From Euryarchaeota archaeon UBA60 (GTDB lineage Archaea; Thermoplasmatota; Poseidoniia; Poseidoniales; Poseidoniaceae): 5,929 bases of DNA. The notes beneath the pieces are model-generated. The model worked only from the letters and a program-made list of their open reading frames with translations. It ran no database searches and was not told the origin of the DNA. Location: NCBI GenBank assembly GCA_002503395.1, contig DARQ01000060.1, positions 330 through 6,258 of the forward strand, read 5' to 3'. The position numbers and the translations under genes are program-made. This document shows, in pieces, positions 1 to 5,929 of this stretch. Each line of letters opens with the position of its first letter. The stretch's first letter is position 1.

Positions 1-1617
1 GCAGACCTGCTCAACCAGACCTGTGCTCACATGTTGCGGGGTGGTAGATTCAAGTCGCCTGGACTGCTTTTCATCGATACACCCGGCCATCATTCATTCA
101 CCAGTCTGCGCCGGCGTGGTGGGACGCTGGCTGATATTGCGATTCTGGTTGTCGATGTGATGGAAGGCCTGCAACCGCAGAGCATCGAGTCGATCAACAT
201 CCTCAAGCAATTGAAGACGCCGTTTGTCGTCGCCGCCAATAAAGTCGACCGAATCCACGGTTGGGGATCAGAGTACGGGAGGTCATTTCTCGATGCTGTC
301 AAGGACCAGCGCCGCGAGGTCACGCAGGAATTCGATAAGCGCTGGTGGAAATTGGTCGGTCAATTCGCCGAGCACGGTTTCAACATCGAGCGCTTCGACC
401 AGATCAAGGATTTCACTCAGGCTATTGCCGTCGTCCCGTGTAGCGCCAAGGAAGGCGAGGGCCTGCAGGACCTGCTGGCGGTGACGGTCGGCTTGGCCGA
501 GCGTTATCTGGAAGCTCGACTTCGCGATACCCTTGGGCCCGCCGAGGGTACGGTGCTGGAGATGAAGGAAGTGCGTGGGCTGGGCAAGACCATTGACGTC
601 ATCCTCTACCGAGGCGAGTTGAACAAGGGTGACCGCATCACCCTAGTCGGCCAAGATGGCCCTTTCCAGACCCACATCAAGGGGATGTTCCGCCCGCGTG
701 GAATGTCGGAGATGCGCGATGCCGGCGACCGCTGGGACGATGTCGATGTGGTCGAGGCCGCGGCAGGGGTCAAGATCAATGGTCCCAATCTGGAACAGGT
801 CCTGGCCGGGACCACCCTGCGGCTGTCGAATACCGCTGAACAAGCCGCAGTGGCGCATGAAAAGGCCCTTGAAGAGGCGCGCATCGGGGTTGAACTCGAT
901 GAAGAGGGTGTGGTCATCAAGGCCGATACCCTCGGTGGGCTCGAGGCCTTGGCATTCGAATTGGGTAAGTTGGATATTCCAATCCGCTCAGCGACCATCG
1001 GGCATGTCAGCAAGCGTGATTTCATCACTGCCGAGAATGCCGGAGAGCCACTGCACAATGTGATTTTGGCTTTCTCGACCAAACCTCTGGCCGAGATCGC
1101 CACCCTGCTCGATGATGATGACTGCCCGGTGAAATACATCGATGGCAGAATCATCTACCACATCATCGAGCAATTATCCGAATGGCGCGATGAGCGCACT
1201 CGCCAACTTGAGGCCGAACAGCGTGAAGCGCTGGTCTTCCCCGGGCGAATCCAGATTCTGGCCGACCACATCTTCCGTCGCTCGGGCCCGGCCGTGGTCG
1301 GCATCAAGGTGCTTGGCGGCCGGATTCATGTCGGCCAACATCTGATGCGAAGTGATGGCAAAAGAGTAGGTCAGATCAAGTCGATAAGAACCGGTGAGAG
1401 CGGCATGCAGGAGGCCGAGCAGGGCGACGAGGTGGCGGTCGCTATCGGCGGGGCGACGGTCGGTCGAGGAATCGACGAAGAGGATGTTCTTCTAGTCGAT
1501 ATTCCCAAATCACACGCGGTGCGATTGCGTAATATCAAACTCAATTCGACCGAGCAGGAAATCTTCGACGAGATAGTCTCTCTACACCGTAAGAGCGATC
1601 GTTTCTGGGGTTACTAA
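1..1617 (+). CDS. infB: Archaeal translation initiation factor IF-2 (aIF5B), 5'-truncated by window edge
   Basis: This is the ribosome-dependent GTPase that promotes joining of the large subunit and placement of initiator tRNA; it acts in the cytoplasm. The frame is open from base 1, and the residues before the first Met (codon at 31) still fit the family, so that Met is internal. About 50 residues are missing, including the P-loop and switch I; this estimate assumes the catalytic His lies near residue 80, as in Methanothermobacter aIF5B. Visible G-domain motifs are DTPGH (G3, 76-90), NKVD (G4, 238-249) and SAK (G5, 442-450). Domain II begins near 544 and includes the family-typical PRGMSEMRD and AAAGVKI segments. 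Domain III begins near 907 (GVVIKADTLGGLEAL). Domain IV begins near 1228 (VFPGRIQIL, GGATVGRGI). The protein ends in the characteristic KSDRFWGY. The estimated full length of about 588 residues matches archaeal aIF5B and is much shorter than bacterial IF2. No intein is visible in this part. One oddity is His, not the usual Glu, directly after the catalytic His. Identification is near certain. Confidence 0.97.
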   Translation, partial: ADLLNQTCAHMLRGGRFKSPGLLFIDTPGHHSFTSLRRRGGTLADIAILVVDVMEGLQPQSIESINILKQLKTPFVVAANKVDRIHGWGSEYGRSFLDAVKDQRREVTQEFDKRWWKLVGQFAEHGFNIERFDQIKDFTQAIAVVPCSAKEGEGLQDLLAVTVGLAERYLEARLRDTLGPAEGTVLEMKEVRGLGKTIDVILYRGELNKGDRITLVGQDGPFQTHIKGMFRPRGMSEMRDAGDRWDDVDVVEAAAGVKINGPNLEQVLAGTTLRLSNTAEQAAVAHEKALEEARIGVELDEEGVVIKADTLGGLEALAFELGKLDIPIRSATIGHVSKRDFITAENAGEPLHNVILAFSTKPLAEIATLLDDDDCPVKYIDGRIIYHIIEQLSEWRDERTRQLEAEQREALVFPGRIQILADHIFRRSGPAVVGIKVLGGRIHVGQHLMRSDGKRVGQIKSIRTGESGMQEAEQGDEVAVAIGGATVGRGIDEEDVLLVDIPKSHAVRLRNIKLNSTEQEIFDEIVSLHRKSDRFWGY

Positions 1618-1625
1618 ACAGAGTA

Positions 1626-1662
1626 CTGCAAGCCTGCTTCGGCGGTTTGTGGATTTCTGTTT
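1626..1662 (+). terminator. Hairpin with UUCG loop and T-rich tail, possible infB terminator
   Basis: Nine bases after the infB stop, bases 1629-1634 pair with 1644-1649 (one G-U). After one bulged T (1635), G1636-C1643 and C1637-G1642 close a UUCG loop at 1638-1641. The stem can be extended outwards to 1626/1652 with wobble pairs. It is followed by ATTTCTGTTT at 1653-1662. C(UUCG)G is an exceptionally stable tetraloop. Archaeal termination depends mainly on T-rich runs, and this run is interrupted, so the terminator role is inferred from position and structure. Confidence 0.45.
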
Positions 1663-1682
1663 CACGGATGCAAAGGTGACTT

Positions 1683-1746
1683 ATTCAGCCAATATCTTGA
1701 AGTATGATTCTTTATGGTCGGAATATTGCTCCAGTAGGGACTCATC
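1683..1746 (+). promoter_or_regulatory. Candidate promoter and weak Shine-Dalgarno for the MoxR gene
   Basis: The gap upstream of the MoxR ATG becomes AT-richer after 1680. TTTATG at 1711-1716 lies about 31 bases before the start codon, a spacing compatible with an archaeal TATA box and a very short leader. AGGGA at 1736-1740, six bases before the ATG, is a weak Shine-Dalgarno candidate. Neither element is a close consensus match, so this is a position-based suggestion. Confidence 0.25.
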
Positions 1747-2748
1747 ATGACTTTGACCAATCCAGCAGGTGCCGGCGATGCCCGAACCAAGGACCTGATT
1801 TCGACCGTTTCGACGATTGCCCACGGCTTGATGAACGAAGCGAGCAAGGTGATAATCGGCAAGGAGGATAATCTGCGCCGAGTAACCATCGGAATTCTCT
1901 CCAACGGAAATATGTTGCTAGAGGATTTCCCCGGCCTGGCTAAGACCCTGTTGGCCAACACCTTTGCCCGAGCCCTTGGTTGTAAGTTCAAGCGGGTTCA
2001 GTTCACCCCTGACCTGCTGCCAAGCGACATCATGGGTACCTACATGTATGACCAGAAGTCCGGTGAGTTCAAACTTCGCGCCGGGCCATTATTCTGCAAT
2101 ATTCTACTCGCCGATGAGATAAATCGCGCTCCACCCAAGACTCAGGCGGCCCTGCTCGAAGCGATGGAGGAGAAGCAGGTCACCATCGAAGGTATCACCC
2201 ACAAACTTCCCGCTCCATTCGTGGTGATGGCGACCCAGAACCCGATTGAGCAAGAGGGTGTGTACCCACTGCCCGAGGCTCAGATGGACCGTTTCCTGAT
2301 GAAGATGAGCATGGGTTACCCCGACCGCGCCGAAGAGAAGGCCATCTTGGCGCGTCGTAAGTTGCGTGGTAAGGATACTCACGACGTCGAGCAGATTACC
2401 TCACCCAAAAAGGTGGTTGCGATGCAGAAGGCGCTCGAGACCGTTCACATCGACCCCGCCATCCTCTCCTACATCGTCGAAGTCGTCCAGCGCACCCGTG
2501 AAGACCACCGCGTCATCACCGGCGCCAGTCCTCGTGCCAGCCAGTCGCTGTTCAAGACCGGGCGTGCCTCGGCCGCCATCGATGGTCGAGACTACGTGAT
2601 TCCCGACGATATCAAGGCGGTCGCCCTGCAGGTCATCAGCCACCGTATCATGATGAAGCCTGAAGCGAAGATTCGCGGCATCACCGGAATGCACATCGTC
2701 CGCAAGATAATGTCCGAAGTTCCGGTTCCGGTCATCCAACCCGCTTGA
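1747..2748 (+). CDS. MoxR-family AAA+ ATPase
   Basis: This 333-residue protein is a typical-length MoxR ATPase, a chaperone-like AAA+ group that forms rings and usually activates VWA-domain partners in complex assembly or metal insertion. Motifs in order are: Walker A EDFPGLAKT (residues 59-67, Lys66); Walker B LLADEINRAPP (120-130, Asp123-Glu124); the long conserved helix QAALLEAMEEKQV; sensor 1 ATQNPIEQEG (Asn165); PLPEAQMDRF with Arg182, the likely arginine-finger region; and sensor 2 GASPRAS (Arg263). A MoxR-typical C-terminal helical segment (GRDYVIPDDIKAVA) follows. No signal peptide or membrane segment is seen. The ATG at 1747 follows a weak AGGGA. The next gene, parA-like, starts 63 bases downstream on the same strand and may share the transcript. 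The usual DUF58 and VWA neighbours are absent on both sides, so the client cannot be inferred. Family assignment is firm; cellular role is unknown. Confidence 0.93.
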   Translation: MTLTNPAGAGDARTKDLISTVSTIAHGLMNEASKVIIGKEDNLRRVTIGILSNGNMLLEDFPGLAKTLLANTFARALGCKFKRVQFTPDLLPSDIMGTYMYDQKSGEFKLRAGPLFCNILLADEINRAPPKTQAALLEAMEEKQVTIEGITHKLPAPFVVMATQNPIEQEGVYPLPEAQMDRFLMKMSMGYPDRAEEKAILARRKLRGKDTHDVEQITSPKKVVAMQKALETVHIDPAILSYIVEVVQRTREDHRVITGASPRASQSLFKTGRASAAIDGRDYVIPDDIKAVALQVISHRIMMKPEAKIRGITGMHIVRKIMSEVPVPVIQPA

Positions 2749-2811
2749 GCATTTGGCGGGTGATAATTGATAGGTGGTGGGCACCTTCGACATATTACTG
2801 AGGTCTGATAG
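2749..2811 (+). promoter_or_regulatory. MoxR-parA intergenic region with Shine-Dalgarno and small hairpin
   Basis: The 63-base gap contains a clear Shine-Dalgarno, GAGGT at 2800-2804, seven bases before the ATG at 2812, which supports that start. AGGTG (2772-2776) can pair with CACCT (2782-2786) around a five-base loop. TGATA occurs three times (2761, 2768 and 2806). An AT-rich patch at 2761-2772 could be a promoter element for parA, but read-through from the MoxR gene is equally possible. Confidence 0.4.
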
Positions 2812-3774
2812 ATGAATCCCTACAAGATGGTAATTGCCGTGGCCAACCAGAAAGGTGGTTGTGCCAAGACCACCACTGCTGTCAATCTCGCTACCGCTCT
2901 GGCCGAAGGAGACCCGAGACAACGCCTTCCAGCGCGCAAGGTATTGCTGGTCGACCTCGACCCACAGGGGAATTGTTCGACCTCGTTCGGGGTCGAGAAA
3001 CGCCACCTCAAGCGCACCGTCAACGACCTGTTGATGAACGATGCCGGAGAGGAGATGAACGTTATCGAGGATTTCCTCCTGCCGCCTGAACAACTTACCA
3101 CCGCGATGCGCCGGGCCTGGGCGGCAGAATATCCCGACAAGAAGAAGGTCCCCGACCATATCAAGGTCAACAATCTGTGGCTGCTGCCCTCGGACATCCA
3201 TCTCTCGGGCGCTGAAATCGAGTTATCGACCCGCATAGGTCGAGAAACCCGCCTCAAGGAGGCACTTGCCTCAATCGAGGAAGATTTCGATTACATCATC
3301 ATCGATACACCACCAAGCCTCGGCCTGCTGACCATCAATGCACTGGCGGCGGCGCGCTGGGTCATCGTACCCGTGCAGGCCGAGTTCTATGCATTGGAAG
3401 GAATGAGCCTGCTGATGAATTCGATCAAACTGGTTCAGAGACGCATCAATCCACATCTCAAACTGCTGGGAATAGTCATGACCATGGTCTTAGCGAAATC
3501 GAAGTTGTCGATTTCGGTCTGCAATGAGGTCAACAAGCACTTTGAGCGGCAGGTCTTCAAGACGATGATTCAGAGATTGGTGAAAATCGCCGAAGCCCCC
3601 TCGGAAGGCGCACCGACGGTAATTTTGCATTCACCCAGTAACAAGACCAGCGGCAGAGGCAGTCACCAGTACTGGACATTGGCCAAGGAAGTCCATCAGC
3701 GGGTACAGATAATCCGTAAGAAACACGGCATCAATGAGATTCCCCGTATCAGACGAGACCAACTCAAGGCATAG
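2812..3774 (+). CDS. ParA/Soj-family (MinD-like) ATPase, orphan
   Basis: This 320-residue P-loop ATPase belongs to the ParA/Soj type, dimerising ATPases that position DNA or protein cargo, usually on the nucleoid. The deviant Walker A is KGGCAKTTT (residues 14-22), with signature Lys14 and P-loop Lys19. Walker A' is VDLDPQGN (47-54), and Walker B is IIIDTPPSLG (162-171, Asp165). The C-terminal half is typical (PVQAEFYALEGMSLL; EAPSEGAPTVIL; YWTLAKEV). Two stretches are longer than in common chromosomal ParA proteins. One is about eight extra residues before Lys43. The other is a charged Met/Lys-rich insertion around residues 79-118, before NNLWLLPSDIHLSGAEIEL. No ParB, CopG-type partner or parS-like repeats lie next to it, so it is an orphan here; the cargo could be something other than DNA. 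The start is supported by GAGGT seven bases upstream. ParA family membership is firm; a segregation role is not shown. Confidence 0.93.
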   Translation: MNPYKMVIAVANQKGGCAKTTTAVNLATALAEGDPRQRLPARKVLLVDLDPQGNCSTSFGVEKRHLKRTVNDLLMNDAGEEMNVIEDFLLPPEQLTTAMRRAWAAEYPDKKKVPDHIKVNNLWLLPSDIHLSGAEIELSTRIGRETRLKEALASIEEDFDYIIIDTPPSLGLLTINALAAARWVIVPVQAEFYALEGMSLLMNSIKLVQRRINPHLKLLGIVMTMVLAKSKLSISVCNEVNKHFERQVFKTMIQRLVKIAEAPSEGAPTVILHSPSNKTSGRGSHQYWTLAKEVHQRVQIIRKKHGINEIPRIRRDQLKA

Positions 3775-3891
3775 TTCGCTGACTTCGGAGATTCGCTTAT
3801 CGAATACCATTCATCCTGCGGTGATAAAGAGCACTCCTTTCCGAATAATATCGGCGATTAAACAAAAGCCTCGCAGACCTTGGAATGAGCA
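3775..3891. other. Gap between parA and acyltransferase, no gene seen
   Basis: These 117 bases hold no convincing gene. An in-frame TGA at 3886-3888 closes the acyltransferase frame upstream of its ATG. An AT-richer patch near 3841-3865 (AATAATAT, GATTAAAC) is a possible promoter location. No strong hairpin or T-run terminator for parA was found. GGAATGAG just before the ATG is only a poor Shine-Dalgarno. Confidence 0.5.
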
Positions 3892-5508
3892 ATGGATTGG
3901 GCCGCTGACCCCGAGAATCTGCCAATCTCTCCCGGTTACCTCCGCCTTCGCCGCCTCAACCGGGCGCTTATGGATACCTGGTTTCGCGAGATTTCCCTCG
4001 TTGATATCGACACCCTGCCCGATGCGGGAGGAATACTGTTCACGGCCTGGCATCCCGGTGGACTGATTGACCCGATGTTGATGATGGCGGCGCTACCCGG
4101 AAATCTCACGGTCGCTGCGAAACACACTCTGTTCAAGGTGCCGATTCTGGGCATGATGATGCGAATCGCCGGCGCGAAACCGGTGTACAGGGCACAAGAT
4201 GTGATTCCACAAAACGAGGGTGATGGGCAACGCACGGCGAAGAACCAGACGCTGATTGAAAGTATGGGAGATGCGCTCTCTGAAGGCGGGCGGGTGGCTA
4301 TTTTCCCTGAGGGTGTAACCCACTTGAAATCCCATCCGGTCAGATTACGCACTGGGGCTGCAAGGATTCTTCTGCACGCACTGCAGAAATCTCGCGCTGA
4401 AGGGGTGGCTCAACCGCATATCGTCCCCCTCGGTCTGCATTATAGTGACCAACACCAGTTTCGTGAACGGGTCAGCCTACAGGTCAACCAACCCCTGTCG
4501 ATTCCTCCCTTGCCAGGAGAGGATGGAGCACCTGAGCCCAGTGAAGAGGAAGTCAAAGAATTCGGCGACCAAGCCAGAGAACGAGCTTGGTGTGGGGTGA
4601 TTACCGATTTACTGAAGATGGAGATGTACCGCTGTAACCAAGCCCAAGAGACGTGGGCTGACCGTGAATTGGTATGGCGCGCCCGGCGGATGATTCACAT
4701 TCATCGTTCTCTGGAGAATAATGCCGACCTAGGCCCGATTCCCTACGATCAGGCTCTGCTCGGCTCACGCCGGGTCAGAGCGGCTTGGCAATTCCAATCG
4801 GTCAATGATGGCGATAGGACCGAGCGGCTCGAATCCGAGTTCCGTGCCCACCACCAAGAAATGGAGAAATTGGGATTACGGTCATGGGAATTGTCCAATC
4901 GCGCCGAGCGGGTCTCAAAACGCGCCTTTGTGAAAAATTCGGTCTACTGGCTGTGGTCGATATCGTGGATGCTCGGCATCGTCTCATGGGGTGCGGTCAT
5001 CGGCTCAATGCCCCCCTATCTGCTGACACGGGTACTGACGAATCACCTCGGCAAGGATGAAGCGAATAAGGCAGGAGTGGGGTCGATGAAATTGTTGTTC
5101 TCAGTGGTCATGTATCCGCTGTGGTGGATATTGATCTCGCTACCGGTAGGTTGGTTCATCGCCTCGCCGGATTCTCCACTGCAGGAGGTTAACCTCCCCA
5201 GCCTGGTATTACCCATTCTGGCGCAGATTCCGTGGCCACTGGTTGCTTTGCTGGTTTTATTCTGGTGGCCGTTATCAGCTCGCCTGCATCTCAAATTATA
5301 TGCTCGAGCCAGCCGCTCGTGGCGGGCGCTACGATTGGGAATCAAACTTCGCAGTGGGGCAATCGATTGGGACGGATTGCTGGCCACCCACTCCACCCTG
5401 GCTCGCCAGATGGCGAAAATCGGCGATGGGCTGGTCTTGCCGGGCGATGAGGATTGGCTGAATCCCGAGCCCGGGGTTGAGGATTGGCAGGTCACCCGGC
5501 ATCGCTAA
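3892..5508 (+). CDS. PlsC-superfamily membrane acyltransferase, GPT2/SCT1-like
   Basis: This 538-residue protein is predicted to transfer an acyl group to glycerol-3-phosphate or a lysophospholipid at the membrane. The four acyltransferase motifs are visible: HPGGLID (HX4D; His54, Asp60), GAKPVYR (Arg100), FPEGVTH (138-144) and VPLGLHY (178-184). The stretch after motif IV, YSDQHQFRERVSLQVNQPL, resembles the NYFHxHxFRSR-VxxEF region of the GPT2/SCT1-like glycerol-3-phosphate/DHAP acyltransferases, not short PlsC. A long charged, probably helical middle (about 210-345) follows. There are then three hydrophobic segments, about 351-373, 401-424 and 438-461, with a HLGKDEA...MKLLFSVVMYPLWW layout like the C-terminal membrane part of that family. 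The tail (464-538) is basic, then acidic. No signal peptide is seen. ATG 3892 is the first possible start after an in-frame stop; Met27 is an alternative. It stands alone with its own upstream gap. The superfamily call is firm; the substrate is inferred. An acyl-ester lipid enzyme is unexpected in an archaeon. Confidence 0.9.
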   Translation: MDWAADPENLPISPGYLRLRRLNRALMDTWFREISLVDIDTLPDAGGILFTAWHPGGLIDPMLMMAALPGNLTVAAKHTLFKVPILGMMMRIAGAKPVYRAQDVIPQNEGDGQRTAKNQTLIESMGDALSEGGRVAIFPEGVTHLKSHPVRLRTGAARILLHALQKSRAEGVAQPHIVPLGLHYSDQHQFRERVSLQVNQPLSIPPLPGEDGAPEPSEEEVKEFGDQARERAWCGVITDLLKMEMYRCNQAQETWADRELVWRARRMIHIHRSLENNADLGPIPYDQALLGSRRVRAAWQFQSVNDGDRTERLESEFRAHHQEMEKLGLRSWELSNRAERVSKRAFVKNSVYWLWSISWMLGIVSWGAVIGSMPPYLLTRVLTNHLGKDEANKAGVGSMKLLFSVVMYPLWWILISLPVGWFIASPDSPLQEVNLPSLVLPILAQIPWPLVALLVLFWWPLSARLHLKLYARASRSWRALRLGIKLRSGAIDWDGLLATHSTLARQMAKIGDGLVLPGDEDWLNPEPGVEDWQVTRHR

Positions 5509-5540
5509 ATCCGGTTGATGAGGCCTTTGAGAAACCATAC

Positions 5541-5582
5541 GGTCAAATATAGCGATATTCCTCTTCGTGGCGGGTAAACAAT
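5541..5582 (+). promoter_or_regulatory. Palindrome overlapping TATA-like element: candidate promoter/operator
   Basis: AATAT (5546-5550) and ATATT (5555-5559) form a perfect inverted repeat around AGCG, ending 23 bases before the next ATG. The same stretch, AAATATAG at 5545-5552, is a TATA-like box placed so that transcription would begin close to the start codon. GGCGGGT at about 5570-5576 could serve as a weak ribosome site. A palindrome in its own promoter is the usual operator arrangement for ribbon-helix-helix regulators; autoregulation here is inferred. Confidence 0.4.
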
Positions 5583-5825
5583 ATGACAGGCGAAGGAATG
5601 ACCTCGGTAAGCGTAAGTTATGAGACACGTAGGCACTTGAACTCACTGCGTTCAATGTCGGGCCACCGCAGTATCGATGGGATGTTGATGACTTTGGTCA
5701 AAGAACACAAGATGCAGAAATTACAAGGGGTGACTGATGAACTACGCACCAAGATTGACGAGTTATCGGGTATCGATGCCGAAGTCCTGATTCAGAGACT
5801 TTCACTGTGTCCATTCCCAATTTGA
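5583..5825 (+). CDS. Small ribbon-helix-helix-like protein, possible antitoxin or regulator
   Basis: This is an 80-residue soluble protein with no membrane segment. Residues 6-45 (MTSVSVSYETRRHLNSLR, then a Gly/Ser break and SIDGMLMTLVKEH) follow the pattern of a short alternating beta strand, helix, loop and helix seen in VapB/CopG-like ribbon-helix-helix proteins, which dimerise and bind DNA through the strand. The rest (46-80) is a charged helix with a hydrophobic end, which in such proteins is often the partner-binding part. Met6 (codon at 5598), preceded by GAAGGA, is a plausible alternative start directly before the strand. The upstream palindrome fits autoregulation. The next gene begins nine bases after the stop with a strong Shine-Dalgarno, so the two are probably co-transcribed. 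The fold call rests on sequence pattern only and the function is unknown; a PIN-type toxin is not evident downstream. Confidence 0.65.
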   Translation: MTGEGMTSVSVSYETRRHLNSLRSMSGHRSIDGMLMTLVKEHKMQKLQGVTDELRTKIDELSGIDAEVLIQRLSLCPFPI

Positions 5826-5830
5826 GGTGA
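5824..5830 (+). promoter_or_regulatory. Strong Shine-Dalgarno for the last gene
   Basis: GAGGTGA is a close match to the anti-Shine-Dalgarno complement and lies four bases before the ATG at 5835. Its first two bases are part of the TGA stop of the preceding gene, suggesting coupled translation of the pair. Confidence 0.6.
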
Positions 5831-5834
5831 GTAG

Positions 5835-5929
5835 ATGGTAGGTCGTACTCGAGCGGTTTCGTATCATCTGGATACCCCGCAGTTCGTCCGCGCCCTATTC
5901 GATTCAAGGAGTGATGAGGCCACCCTTCT
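5835..5929 (+). CDS. Start of an unrecognised gene, cut by window edge
   Basis: An ATG at 5835 opens a frame that runs without a stop to the right edge (31 full codons). The start is supported by GAGGTGA four bases upstream and by tight linkage to the small RHH-like gene. The visible N-terminus begins MVGRTRAVSYHLDTPQFVRA and continues with a charged Asp/Arg/Ser stretch. It has no signal peptide and no PIN-domain DTN/DAS start. I do not recognise the family. It is probably the second gene of a bicistron with the preceding one; no function can be assigned from this fragment. Confidence 0.55.
   Translation, partial: MVGRTRAVSYHLDTPQFVRALFDSRSDEATL

Noticed and set aside
606..1154. Minus-strand reading frame of 182 codons inside infB
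   Set aside because: Ser/Arg-rich, low-complexity translation antisense to well-conserved aIF5B domains II and III; a shadow frame.
2401..3201. Long minus-strand reading frame (266 codons) across the 3' end of the MoxR gene and 5' part of parA
   Set aside because: It lies antisense to two genes with complete family motifs and crosses their intergenic gap; its translation matches no family and is explained by codon bias of the + strand genes.
3841..3854. CCGA-ATAATA-TCGG inverted repeat before the acyltransferase gene
   Set aside because: Only four paired bases with a mismatched centre; too short to distinguish from chance.
3734..4066. Plus-strand frame of 110 codons overlapping the parA end and acyltransferase start
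   Set aside because: It overlaps the 5' part of the acyltransferase including the HX4D motif in another frame, has no recognisable domain and no Shine-Dalgarno.
5043..5495. Minus-strand frame of 150 codons within the acyltransferase C-terminus
   Set aside because: Antisense to the predicted membrane segments; no family resemblance and no promoter or ribosome site.
1..5929. tRNA, rRNA, CRISPR array, insertion sequence or integrase site
   Set aside because: Read-through of gaps and gene ends showed no cloverleaf-like segment, no spaced direct repeats, no transposase and no terminal inverted repeats.

Overview
This 5.9 kb window is most likely archaeal chromosomal DNA. The strongest evidence is the first gene, which encodes an archaeal/eukaryotic-type translation initiation factor (aIF5B), not a bacterial IF2. 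GC content is moderate (roughly mid-50s by eye), the genes are closely packed, and all recognisable genes lie on the + strand. An uncultivated euryarchaeon such as a marine group is my best guess, but that is inference; no 16S rRNA or lineage-specific marker is present.

Layout. (1) 1-1617: aIF5B, cut by the left edge and lacking about 50 N-terminal residues (the P-loop and switch I). (2) 1618-1746: a 129-base gap with a hairpin capped by a UUCG loop and followed by a T-rich run (terminator-like), then an AT-richer stretch that probably holds the next promoter. (3) 1747-2748: a MoxR-family AAA+ ATPase with all core motifs. (4) 2812-3774: an orphan ParA/Soj-type ATPase with a good Shine-Dalgarno, 63 bases after the MoxR gene and possibly co-transcribed with it. 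(5) 3775-3891: a 117-base gap with no gene. (6) 3892-5508: a PlsC-superfamily acyltransferase with C-terminal membrane segments, resembling the GPT2/SCT1-like glycerol-3-phosphate acyltransferases. (7) 5583-5825: a small protein with a ribbon-helix-helix-like N-terminus. Its upstream region holds a perfect 5-bp-arm palindrome overlapping a TATA-like element. (8) 5835 to the right edge: the beginning of an unrecognised gene with a strong Shine-Dalgarno (GAGGTGA) overlapping the stop of gene 7.

The genes do not form one obvious pathway. Items needing a second look are the fatty-acyl transferase in an archaeal context (archaeal lipids are normally isoprenoid ethers), the MoxR ATPase without its usual DUF58/VWA partners but next to an orphan ParA, the extra segments in ParA, and the small RHH-like gene with a possible operator and a tightly linked downstream partner. 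No RNA gene, CRISPR array, insertion sequence or long repeat was seen.
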